In this document: in pieces, positions 1-6,040 of the stretch
Numbering within the stretch: position 1 is the first letter of the stretch
How the letters are laid out: every line of letters starts with the position of its first letter
DNA from: an uncultured Sutterella sp.
GTDB taxonomy: Bacteria; Pseudomonadota; Gammaproteobacteria; Burkholderiales; Burkholderiaceae_F
DNA length: 6,072 bases
Direction of reading: 5' to 3'
Assembly (NCBI GenBank): GCA_900553105.1
Contig: USCE01000085.1
Coordinates: 1 to 6,072, forward strand
Made by a program: the position numbers and the translations under genes
Notes under the pieces: generated by a model
The model's input: the letters and a program-made list of their open reading frames with translations, nothing else
What the model was told of the DNA's origin: nothing
Databases searched by the model: none

Positions 1-49
1 ACGAGATAGGCTCCGGTCTCGTGGGCTCGGAGATGTGTATAAGAGACAG
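1..49 (+). other. Illumina Nextera i7 adapter (non-genomic contamination)
   Basis: These bases are sequencing-library adapter, not chromosome. In order they read: the last 7 bases of the P7 flow-cell oligo (ACGAGAT, 1-7); an 8-base i7 index (AGGCTCCG, 8-15; its reverse complement CGGAGCCT is, from memory, Nextera index N720); the constant GTCTCGTGGGCTCGG (16-30); and the 19-bp Tn5 mosaic end AGATGTGTATAAGAGACAG (31-49). Translated in the frame of the following gene, the adapter yields the well-known artefact peptide MCIRDS. Genomic sequence begins at base 50, so the contig starts at a tagmentation site inside uvrA and the gene's truncation is technical, not biological. Confidence 0.98.
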
Positions 50-50
50 C

Positions 51-2819
51 AACAGTGCCGACTGGATTGTGGACTTGGGGCCAGAAGGCGGTAACGAAGG
101 CGGAAATGTTGTTTTTGAGGGGCCGGTCGATGAGCTCTTGCACTGCAAACGCTCTTTCACAGCAAAAGCGCTGGCCAGTTATCGCAAAACATTGGCCCGC
201 AAAAATGCCTCCGGCTACTTCACGCAATTGCCTGCCAGCACCCCTGTCAGCACCCCTCCGAGCAGCGATGTCATAGCCATCCGTGGCGCAAAAGAGCATA
301 ACCTCAAAAACGTCAATGTCGACATTGATCACGACAAATTCACGGTGATCACAGGCGCATCGGGGTCGGGCAAATCAACGCTGGCCTTTGACATCGTTTT
401 CAAGGAAGGACAAAGGCGCTATCTTGAATCTTTGAACGCCTACGCGCGCTCGATCGTTCAGCCGGCTGCCAAACCCGATGTCGATTCGATCACGGGCATT
501 GCACCGACCGTAGCCATTGAGCAGCGAACCTCTCGCGGCGGCCGTAAATCAACGGTTGCTACAATGACCGAACTTTATCACTTCCTGCGACTTTTATACG
601 TTAAACTCGGCCGACAGTATTGCCCGAGTTGCGACATAGAAGTCGAACCCATGTCCTTTAATACTATTGTCTCAACCGTCATGAGCCGATACAAAGGACA
701 GTCGATATACGCTCTTGCTCCTCTTGTGACAAAGCGAAAAGGGATCTACACAGACTTGGCCAAGTGGGCAGCCAAAAAGGGCTATGCACAACTTCGTGTC
801 GACACCAAATTTGTCAGCACGGAAAAGTTCCCGAAACTGGCCCGTTACAAAGACCATACAATTGAACTGCCCGTTGCACACCTGGCCGTTGCTGTCGATG
901 ACGAAAAAACGCTCAAACGGGCACTTCAGCAAGCCGTTACCATCGGTAAGGGCGTTGTCTGCATTTTGGACGAAAATGGCCGCGAAACTATTTTCTCCAC
1001 ACACCGAGCTTGCCCGCAATGCGGTCGTAGCTTCCCGGAGCTCGATCCTCGACTCTTTTCCTACAACTCCGTCATGGGGTGGTGTCCGACATGTTTCGGC
1101 ACCGGAGAAATTATTGAAGGTTTTGACGAAACGGCTACCGGTGAAGAAAGAATTTGGGCCGATGCACAAGCCCATATTTGCCCAGACTGTCACGGCGAAC
1201 GCCTCAACGAAGTAGCCCGTGCGGTGCGCTTTGCGGGTCTGAGTATCTCGCAAGTTGCCCACATGACAGTCTCCGATGCATTAGTCTTTTTCCGTAAGCT
1301 CAAACTCAAGGGGCGCGACTCGGAGATCGCCGCCGATGCGTTAAAAGAAATCGAGTTGCGCCTGGCTTTTCTGGAAGAAGTCGGCCTTGGCTACTTAACA
1401 CTGGATCGCTCCTCGCCTTCGTTATCAGGCGGAGAAGCCCAGCGCATTCGTTTAGCTTCGCAATTAGGCAGCAACCTTCAAGGTGTGTGCTACATTCTGG
1501 ATGAACCCACGATCGGACTGCACCCTAGAGACAACCGCAAACTGCTTGATTCGCTCAAAGCCCTCACAGCAAAGGGCAATACGTTACTCGTGGTTGAGCA
1601 CGATGAGGAAACAATCCGCGAGGCCGATTGTGTCATTGATGTGGGCCCCGGCGCGGGTGTTCGAGGCGGAGAAATCATCGCTCGCGGCAGTCTCAAAGAA
1701 ATCATGAGTAACGAGCACTCGCTGACGGGACGGTATTTACGAGAACCGATCAAACACAGTTTTAAACCGCATCGCCCGATTACAGCCGATACGAAGTGGT
1801 TGACGGTTGAAAAGCCGACACAGAATAACCTTCGCGCGGATAAAATCACGATTCCGCTTGAGCGGTTAACCGTCTTAACAGGGGTATCAGGTTCGGGTAA
1901 AAGTAGTTTTGCGCGCGGCGTACTGTTGCCCGTGCTCTCTGAGACGCTAGCAAAGAAAGCCGCATATAAGGGGCCGCTGTGCCAGAGTATTGAAGGCTTT
2001 GAAACCATTAATCGAGTGTTGGAAGTCGATCAAAGTCCTATTGGGAAGACACCGAGATCGTGCCCGGCCACCTATGTCGGTTTTCTTGATACGATTCGTA
2101 AGATTTACGCTGGCACCAATGAAGCTCAAATGCGTGGCTACAACATTTCCCGCTTCTCCTTTAACGTAAAAGGTGGCCGTTGTGAATTGTGCGAAGGCCA
2201 AGGTGTTCGCACAATCGAAATGAACTTCCTGCCCGATGTCAAAGTGCCGTGCGAAGCCTGCGGCGGCTTGCGCTACAACGATGAAACGTTGGAAGTGCTC
2301 TGGAAAGGCAAATCCATCGGACAGATTCTTGCGATGGATGTTGACGATGCGGTGGACTTTTTTCAAACCCAGAGCACCGTGGCTCATGCGCTCAGACTTA
2401 TGCAAGAGGTGGGGCTGGGCTATTTAAGCCTCGGACAACCCTCATCAACCCTCTCGGGCGGTGAAGCTCAACGCATTAAGCTAGTGACAGAACTGACCAA
2501 GGCTCGCGATGATCACACACGAAACACTTGGCGCGCTCCCAAGACGCTGTACATCTTAGATGAGCCTACAGTGGGGCTCCACATGGCAGATGTGGAAAAA
2601 CTCATTGCGGTATTACATCGCTTAGTCGATGCTGGCAATACTGTTATCGTCATTGAACACAACTTGGATGTGATGGCACAAGCTGACTGGATTATCGATA
2701 TGGGCCCGGAAGGCGGTGTCGATGGGGGTAAAGTGGTCGCTGTCGGCTCTCCCATCGAAATATCACGTCGCCCCACACATACAGGTCGAGCACTAAAAGC
2801 ATTCAAACAAGAACATTAA
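51..2819 (+). CDS. Excinuclease ABC subunit A, tandem-fused UvrA2-type protein (5' partial)
   Basis: UvrA is the cytoplasmic ABC-type ATPase that recognises DNA damage in nucleotide excision repair and normally loads UvrB. The open frame continues back into the adapter, so the true start is missing; residues are numbered here from base 51 (922 visible). Residues 3-35 are the C-terminal tail of a first UvrA module (ADWIVDLGPEGG). A Pro/Ser/Thr linker to about residue 72 follows, then a full second module: Walker A GASGSGKST (102-110), a UvrB-binding-like region opened by C191/C194, zinc-finger cysteines 321/324 and 345/348, CPDC (377-380), signature LSGGEAQ (458-464), Walker B YILDEP (481-486) and H-loop H517. 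Its second half has Walker A GVSGSGKSS (611-619), zinc cysteines 711/714/734/737, signature LSGGEAQ (801-807), Walker B YILDEPT (834-840) and H870. The insertion domain after the first zinc finger is almost absent. From memory the wording (VDQSPIGKTPRSCPATY, TKARDDHTR) matches Burkholderia-type UvrA2 proteins of roughly 1,900 residues. Whether it acts in standard excision repair is unknown. Confidence 0.93.
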   Translation, partial: NSADWIVDLGPEGGNEGGNVVFEGPVDELLHCKRSFTAKALASYRKTLARKNASGYFTQLPASTPVSTPPSSDVIAIRGAKEHNLKNVNVDIDHDKFTVITGASGSGKSTLAFDIVFKEGQRRYLESLNAYARSIVQPAAKPDVDSITGIAPTVAIEQRTSRGGRKSTVATMTELYHFLRLLYVKLGRQYCPSCDIEVEPMSFNTIVSTVMSRYKGQSIYALAPLVTKRKGIYTDLAKWAAKKGYAQLRVDTKFVSTEKFPKLARYKDHTIELPVAHLAVAVDDEKTLKRALQQAVTIGKGVVCILDENGRETIFSTHRACPQCGRSFPELDPRLFSYNSVMGWCPTCFGTGEIIEGFDETATGEERIWADAQAHICPDCHGERLNEVARAVRFAGLSISQVAHMTVSDALVFFRKLKLKGRDSEIAADALKEIELRLAFLEEVGLGYLTLDRSSPSLSGGEAQRIRLASQLGSNLQGVCYILDEPTIGLHPRDNRKLLDSLKALTAKGNTLLVVEHDEETIREADCVIDVGPGAGVRGGEIIARGSLKEIMSNEHSLTGRYLREPIKHSFKPHRPITADTKWLTVEKPTQNNLRADKITIPLERLTVLTGVSGSGKSSFARGVLLPVLSETLAKKAAYKGPLCQSIEGFETINRVLEVDQSPIGKTPRSCPATYVGFLDTIRKIYAGTNEAQMRGYNISRFSFNVKGGRCELCEGQGVRTIEMNFLPDVKVPCEACGGLRYNDETLEVLWKGKSIGQILAMDVDDAVDFFQTQSTVAHALRLMQEVGLGYLSLGQPSSTLSGGEAQRIKLVTELTKARDDHTRNTWRAPKTLYILDEPTVGLHMADVEKLIAVLHRLVDAGNTVIVIEHNLDVMAQADWIIDMGPEGGVDGGKVVAVGSPIEISRRPTHTGRALKAFKQEH
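234..257 (+). repeat. In-frame 12-bp tandem repeat in the UvrA linker
   Basis: Two adjacent 12-base units, GCCAGCACCCCT (234-245) and GTCAGCACCCCT (246-257), differ at one base. They are in phase with the uvrA frame and encode ASTP then VSTP, followed by PSSD. The repeat sits in the hydrophilic linker between the tail of UvrA module 1 and the start of module 2. It probably arose by slippage and lengthens a flexible tether. The repeat is seen directly; its origin and role are inferred. Confidence 0.8.
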
Positions 2820-2825
2820 TTGATC

Positions 2826-2869
2826 AAAAAAGTTTTCGAGACCGTCCCTTAATACGGTCTCGAAAAAAA
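2826..2869 (-). terminator. Intrinsic terminator of the 95-aa membrane protein gene, between convergent genes
   Basis: A perfect 9-bp core stem, CGAGACCGT (2837-2845) with ACGGTCTCG (2854-2862), is extended by four A/T pairs (2833-2836 with 2863-2866) around an 8-base loop. Read on the minus strand, the stem is followed by one C and then six T (2831-2826), the usual intrinsic-terminator form. Read on the plus strand it is followed by A residues, so it does not look like a classical terminator for uvrA, although the hairpin begins only 13 bases after the uvrA stop. It lies about 55 bases beyond the stop codon of the minus-strand small gene. Confidence 0.75.
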
Positions 2870-2922
2870 TAAATTCACTGCGTATCTTTTATTGATCACA
2901 TCGCCACGGGGCCCTAGCAAAC

Positions 2923-3210
2923 CTAGTTACCTTCACGTTTCACCTGACGCTCTAATAACGTTTGTAACAATTCATTTTGCCGCCGTAAATACTCAATTTC
3001 CTTTTGAAGAGCTTCGTTTTGATCCCGTAATTGTCTTTGCGGATCCTCTCCTTGGATAGCGGAGTCTTGCAGTGAACCATCCACGGTTTGATGGCGTTTA
3101 CGCGCGAAGTACCAAAACGCAGCAATAATCAATAGAAGCAAAACAAAATTAGGGATACCAGGGAAAACAGGAGCCCCTAAGAAATGAGGACCAAAAAAAT
3201 GATGAACCAT
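2923..3210 (-). CDS. Small single-pass membrane protein with C-terminal leucine-zipper coiled coil, unknown function
   Basis: The 95-residue product is not one I recognise. A His/Phe/Gly/Pro-rich N-terminus (1-20) leads into one hydrophobic segment (about 21-36, NFVLLLLIIAAFWYFA). The basic ARKRH that follows predicts a cytoplasmic C-terminus by the positive-inside rule. After a polar spacer, residues 57-92 form a strong coiled coil: L61, L68, L75 and L82 are spaced by seven, with N65, I72, N79 and L86 at the alternate core positions. Asn in core positions is typical of parallel dimeric zippers. The ATG is secured by a perfect AAGGAGGT seven bases upstream on the minus strand, and the stop is TAG. 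The gene has its own candidate promoter and terminator and converges on uvrA, so it is probably monocistronic. The architecture (N-terminal membrane anchor, cytoplasmic helix) resembles that of PspB, but I see no sequence match. Confidence is high that it is a real gene and low for any role. Confidence 0.85.
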   Translation of the reverse strand: MVHHFFGPHFLGAPVFPGIPNFVLLLLIIAAFWYFARKRHQTVDGSLQDSAIQGEDPQRQLRDQNEALQKEIEYLRRQNELLQTLLERQVKREGN

Positions 3211-3216
3211 AGCTAG

Positions 3217-3224
3217 ACCTCCTT
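3217..3224 (-). promoter_or_regulatory. Perfect Shine-Dalgarno of the small membrane protein gene
   Basis: On the minus strand AAGGAGGT ends six bases before the ATG at 3210. It is complementary over all eight bases to the CACCTCCTT tail of 16S rRNA. It is stronger than the sites in front of lptF (AAGGG) and lptG (GAGG), fixes the start codon, and suggests efficient translation. Confidence 0.85.
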
Positions 3225-3246
3225 GCTGTAGAGCCTCTTGGTAAAG

Positions 3247-3275
3247 AGTTTAAAATCTTAACCCCGTTAACTCAA
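3247..3275 (-). promoter_or_regulatory. Candidate sigma-70 promoter for the small membrane protein gene
   Basis: On the minus strand a -35 element TTGAGT (3275-3270; four of six consensus bases) is separated by 17 bases from a -10 element TAAACT (3252-3247; four of six). Transcription would begin near 3240, giving a leader of about 30 bases that contains the Shine-Dalgarno. Spacing and placement are good but the hexamers are only moderate and the region is AT-rich, so chance matches are possible. Confidence 0.4.
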
Positions 3276-3601
3276 TATTAAATTTGTAAGAATCCTATGC
3301 ATAATCGATAAAATAGCTTTCATTTTGAACACACGGTTTCCCTCAAAAATCGGAGTAAATGAGCCTTACTAATTTAGTTTACGTCAGTTGCACATAATGA
3401 TTTAGGCTTTTCATTTGTCACCCTTAATGCTCTTTCGTAATCTTGCACTGCTAAAACATGAACGATGATTACACGACACCATCGAATAATAAAGTACCGC
3501 TCTGTCACATTAGATTACTGCATCACCCAAATCTACTTTCCAAAAAATATATCAAAAACTCAAGCTTCGCTCTGTAGCGACCAACTAATCTGCACAGAAA
3601 G
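3276..3601. other. AT-rich intergenic region with no gene seen
   Basis: This stretch of about 330 bases lies between the candidate promoter of the small gene and the lptG terminator. All frames on both strands are broken by frequent stops, and I see no tRNA, rRNA or convincing conserved motif. It contains a 5-bp hairpin TCGCT-CTGT-AGCGA (3567-3580) and a loose TTTTGA/TCAAAA inverted repeat (3323-3348), neither strong. It is visibly more AT-rich than the neighbouring genes. It could hold upstream control sequence for the small gene, a small RNA or a decayed gene, but nothing in the sequence decides between these. Confidence 0.6.
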
Positions 3602-3636
3602 AAAAACGGACATTATTAAAATGTAATGTCCGTTTT
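3602..3636 (-). terminator. Intrinsic terminator of the lptF-lptG operon
   Basis: A perfect 13-bp inverted repeat, AAAACGGACATTA (3603-3615) with TAATGTCCGTTTT (3624-3636), surrounds an 8-base loop. On the minus strand the GC-bearing core is followed by a run of five T (3606-3602) and then CTTTCT, about 28 bases past the lptG stop codon. The plus strand also shows TTTTATTATAAATA after the stem, so it may work in both directions. Confidence 0.85.
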
Positions 3637-3663
3637 ATTATAAATAGGCCGTCGGGTCTTTCA

Positions 3664-4794
3664 CTAACGCTTTTCAACCAACCAAAGACCAATCATAGCC
3701 AAAATCAACATGAAAGCAGTCGGGACCATAGCAACAACAGGCGGCGACCAAGTATTGAGCATTCCTATGTAAGAGAAAAGGTTATTAACAGTATAGAACA
3801 CAAGACCAATCATCACTCCGCCGAAAATCTTGATACTGACTCCCCCGGAACGACGGTTCATGTAAGCGAAAGGCATGGCCAATGCAATCATCACTAAAAT
3901 TGCGACAGGATAGAAGGCCTTGTTCCAAAGAGCTATTTGATATCGCCCCGACTGCTGACGAGACTCTTCAAGATGATTGACATAGCGATAAAGAGACCGC
4001 ATTGACATGTTTTCAGGCGAAAGCATCATCACACTGAAAATACTCGGATCGATAGCCGTCTTAAACATCATGCTCACAGGATCGGTAACCATCACGCGTT
4101 CCAGAACAGGCGAGACATTCAAGTCTACCAGACGCGGTAATGAGGTATTGACAGCATCATCCAACACCCACCCCTGATGATTAACGTAACGACCAGTTTG
4201 GGCTGCGATAATGTTCGTCAGGGACAGATCTTTATCAAAATCATATATTCTCCACACACGAGCTTCTTCTGTGGGAGTAATTTGTTTAACATTGATATAG
4301 CGGATTTTATTTTCACCGGTAGCATCTTTGATTGTTTCCCGAACCCAAGCCCCTGTATCATAGCCGCGAATACTCATCGTTGAGTGCTGTGCTGTTGCAC
4401 GGTATTCGCGAGCGAAAGCATCTGAGGACGGGGCAATAAACTCACCAAATGCATAAGTAAAAAGCATCAAAATAACGCCCGGGACCATCAAAATGCCCGC
4501 CAGTCTCACGGGAGATAGTCCCGCTACTCGCAAAATCGTAAATTCAGACCTCGCTGCCCACTGACTCATCACAAACACCGTAGCCAATAACGCCGCAATC
4601 GGCATAACTTCATAAATACGCATGGGCAGATTAAGTCCGGTGATGACAAAGGCATCCAAAAGGCTATAACGGCTGCCGATACGTTCCATTTGACGGACAA
4701 GATCAAAGAAGGCAAAAAGTGCGACGATAGCCAAAAGCACAAAACTCGTTGCCTGTAAAATTTCTTTAGTCAGATGACGAGTGATAACTTTCAT
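3664..4794 (-). CDS. lptG: LPS export system permease LptG
   Basis: LptG is an inner-membrane subunit of the LptB2FG ABC transporter, which pulls lipopolysaccharide out of the inner membrane and passes it to LptC and the LptA bridge. The 376-residue product is slightly longer than E. coli LptG (360). It has three N-terminal membrane segments (about 12-31, 50-75 and 98-120), a periplasmic domain (about 121-285) and three C-terminal segments (about 294-312, 321-343 and 351-372). Family landmarks are RSEFTILRVAGLS (82-94), the cytoplasmic coupling region facing LptB, and GRYQIALWNKAFYP (283-296), which parallels GRYQLNMWSKIFQP in E. coli. Its ATG overlaps the lptF stop in an ATGA (4-base overlap), and a GAGG lies six bases upstream inside lptF, which suggests translational coupling. 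A terminator follows about 28 bases after the stop. The ATPase LptB is not in this window and must be encoded elsewhere. Confidence 0.96.
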   Translation of the reverse strand: MKVITRHLTKEILQATSFVLLAIVALFAFFDLVRQMERIGSRYSLLDAFVITGLNLPMRIYEVMPIAALLATVFVMSQWAARSEFTILRVAGLSPVRLAGILMVPGVILMLFTYAFGEFIAPSSDAFAREYRATAQHSTMSIRGYDTGAWVRETIKDATGENKIRYINVKQITPTEEARVWRIYDFDKDLSLTNIIAAQTGRYVNHQGWVLDDAVNTSLPRLVDLNVSPVLERVMVTDPVSMMFKTAIDPSIFSVMMLSPENMSMRSLYRYVNHLEESRQQSGRYQIALWNKAFYPVAILVMIALAMPFAYMNRRSGGVSIKIFGGVMIGLVFYTVNNLFSYIGMLNTWSPPVVAMVPTAFMLILAMIGLWLVEKR

Positions 4795-5912
4795 CGCGCA
4801 CCTCGATTAAATAGGTAGTACCAACTCAACCGAGCTGGCCACCAACGCTGCCAGATCGTTCTTCGCAAAAAGAGTAAGACTGCCAACATCGTAAAGACCA
4901 AATTCAAAAGCAATAAGGCAGAAATCATTGACAAATCTCCGCTAACAACAAGTGCTTCACCCACACTGATACCGTTTAGATAAAGTACAAAAAGTAGCAG
5001 AGCAATAATCACGTTAACACTTCGCCCAGCTCTGGGATTGGTGTACGAAAGTGGAATAGCAATCATCAGCAAGTTCAAGGTTGCTAAAGGCCATGAAAGA
5101 CGCCACACAAGCTCTGCCTGAGCTTCCTTGTTATTTTTTTGTGCAAAAAGCATTTGTAAAGGCTGAGTATCAACATCTCTCATTTGCAATGCTGAATCTG
5201 GTTTGATATCAAGCCTCAAACCGTAGGTTTCAAAATCGGTGATTTCGAATTCTGCAGAACCAGTCTTTGCCTCATAACGCCGACCGTTTTCCAATACTAC
5301 GTAACGATCTCCAGATTCATTAACGGTGACTCGACCAGATTCTGCAACAACGACCATTTCTTTATTAAGATCGGTTTGGGTGAGAAAAACGTTTTTAACA
5401 GTATCTCCATCATCTGAAATTTCTTCAATGAAAAGAACCTGACGCCCTCCATTCAATTCAATAAAACGCCCCGGCGTGAGGCGATCAACATCATCGCGCT
5501 GCGCATAAACTTCTCTGTTCATTTCACTTTGGCCTTTAGCCCAAGGAGAAATAAAAAGCGAGAGCACGGTAATTAATAGGATTACTGGAATGCTGAAACG
5601 CAAAACAGGTCGAATCCAAGCAGTAAGACTGATACCGCCGGAGGAAAACCAGACGACCATTTCGCTGTCAAGCCAACTTCGTGTCAGCGTAATGAGTGTG
5701 GCAATAAACAGTGACGCTCCCAAAAGAGGAGCCATATTGATCAGGGCCTCATAGACCACCATTTCCATTACAGTGCCGCTATCAATTCGTCCGCCAGCAG
5801 CCATTCCGAGAATGCGCACAAGACCAATTGTCAATACAATTGAAAAAATGACCGTAAAGACAGCACCGGCTGTATTGGCCAATTCGGAAACAAGTGTGCG
5901 TCTAAAAATCAT
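4791..5912 (-). CDS. lptF: LPS export system permease LptF
   Basis: LptF pairs with LptG to form the membrane channel of the LptB2FG lipopolysaccharide extractor; its periplasmic jellyroll domain hands LPS to the Lpt bridge. The 373-residue product has membrane segments at about 11-36, 57-77 and 102-122, a periplasmic domain (about 125-265), and C-terminal segments at about 272-289, 298-317 and 328-349. It aligns by eye with E. coli LptF throughout: the N-terminus MIFRRTLVSE, LVRILG (31-36), SEMVVWFSSGGIS (83-95, coupling region toward LptB), AELVWRLSWPLA (266-277) and PLSYTNPRAGRS (287-298, compare PLSVVNPRQGR). The ATG is preceded by AAGGG with a 5-base gap, and no better upstream start is seen. 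It is the first gene of a two-gene operon with lptG. Ahead of it on the same strand lies the end of an rRNA operon, about 85 bases beyond a terminator. Confidence 0.96.
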   Translation of the reverse strand: MIFRRTLVSELANTAGAVFTVIFSIVLTIGLVRILGMAAGGRIDSGTVMEMVVYEALINMAPLLGASLFIATLITLTRSWLDSEMVVWFSSGGISLTAWIRPVLRFSIPVILLITVLSLFISPWAKGQSEMNREVYAQRDDVDRLTPGRFIELNGGRQVLFIEEISDDGDTVKNVFLTQTDLNKEMVVVAESGRVTVNESGDRYVVLENGRRYEAKTGSAEFEITDFETYGLRLDIKPDSALQMRDVDTQPLQMLFAQKNNKEAQAELVWRLSWPLATLNLLMIAIPLSYTNPRAGRSVNVIIALLLFVLYLNGISVGEALVVSGDLSMISALLLLNLVFTMLAVLLFLRRTIWQRWWPARLSWYYLFNRGAR

Positions 5913-5942
5913 GTGAACCCTTTATAAGGCATTAAGCGAAGC

Positions 5943-5951
5943 ATTATGCCA
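5943..5951 (-). promoter_or_regulatory. Candidate extended -10 promoter for lptF-lptG
   Basis: On the minus strand TGGCATAAT (5951-5943) fits an extended -10 element: a TG one base ahead of CATAAT, which matches TATAAT at five of six positions. The best -35 at a workable distance, GATACA (5972-5967, 18-base spacer), is weak, as expected for extended -10 promoters. The predicted start near 5936 would leave a leader of about 24 bases containing the lptF ribosome binding site. It is the best candidate in the 85-base gap between the rRNA terminator and lptF, where a promoter is expected, but it rests on one short match. Confidence 0.35.
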
Positions 5952-5997
5952 AGCTAATTGATTCATTGTATCGCAGTTTGCAACCAAAATCGTCCAT

Positions 5998-6032
5998 AAA
6001 AAAAGCCCCGGAAAAATATTCCGAGGCTTTTT
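5998..6032 (-). terminator. Intrinsic terminator of the rRNA operon
   Basis: A 9-bp stem, GCCCCGGAA (6005-6013) with TTCCGAGGC (6019-6027), has a 5-base loop and A/T pairs extending it outward (6000-6004 with 6028-6032). On the minus strand it is followed by seven T (6004-5998). The one imperfect pair is a tolerable G-U on the minus-strand RNA but a C-A mismatch on the plus-strand RNA, so orientation favours the minus strand. It starts about nine bases after the 5S rRNA 3' end. Confidence 0.88.
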
Positions 6033-6040
6033 AATGGGGG

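Noticed and set aside
784..1215. Plus-strand open frame of 143 codons in another frame of uvrA
   Set aside because: It overlaps the conserved zinc-finger region of uvrA, has basic low-information content, and has no sign of an independent gene.
672..1262. Minus-strand open frame of 196 codons
   Set aside because: It lies wholly inside uvrA on the opposite strand, and its translation shows no recognisable domain; it is a shadow of the real frame.
1490..2405. Two overlapping minus-strand open frames opposite uvrA (1490-2008 and 1947-2405)
   Set aside because: Both are antisense to highly conserved UvrA motifs and look like codon-bias shadows.
2513..2806. Minus-strand open frame of 97 codons at the uvrA 3' end
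   Set aside because: It is antisense to the Walker B and C-terminal region; no supporting ribosome site or domain was seen.
21..2819. GTG at base 21 as the start of a complete 932-residue UvrA
   Set aside because: The first ten codons are adapter (MGSEMCIRDS), and the residues after them are the tail of a preceding UvrA module, so this is not a natural start.
2837..2862. Shared CGGTCTCG between the adapter (14-21) and the terminator stem (2855-2862), as evidence that the hairpin is also adapter-derived
   Set aside because: The match is only eight bases and crosses the index/constant-region boundary of the adapter; the hairpin arms form a natural terminator, so it is coincidence.
2923..3210. 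Naming the small membrane protein PspB
   Set aside because: It shares only the layout of a membrane segment followed by a coiled coil; length, N-terminus and zipper sequence differ, and no psp genes are nearby.
3359..3397. Plus-strand 12-codon frame (MSLTNLVYVSCT) behind CGGAG, as a possible leader peptide
   Set aside because: The spacing to the GGAG is too short, no gene follows on that strand, and a frame this short is expected by chance.
3361..3412. GAGCCT...AGGCTTTT as a possible plus-strand terminator
   Set aside because: The stem is only about five pairs with a loop of over 30 bases, and no plus-strand gene lies upstream of it.
4177..4383. Plus-strand open frame of 68 codons
   Set aside because: It is antisense within the periplasmic-domain coding part of lptG, with no domain or ribosome site.
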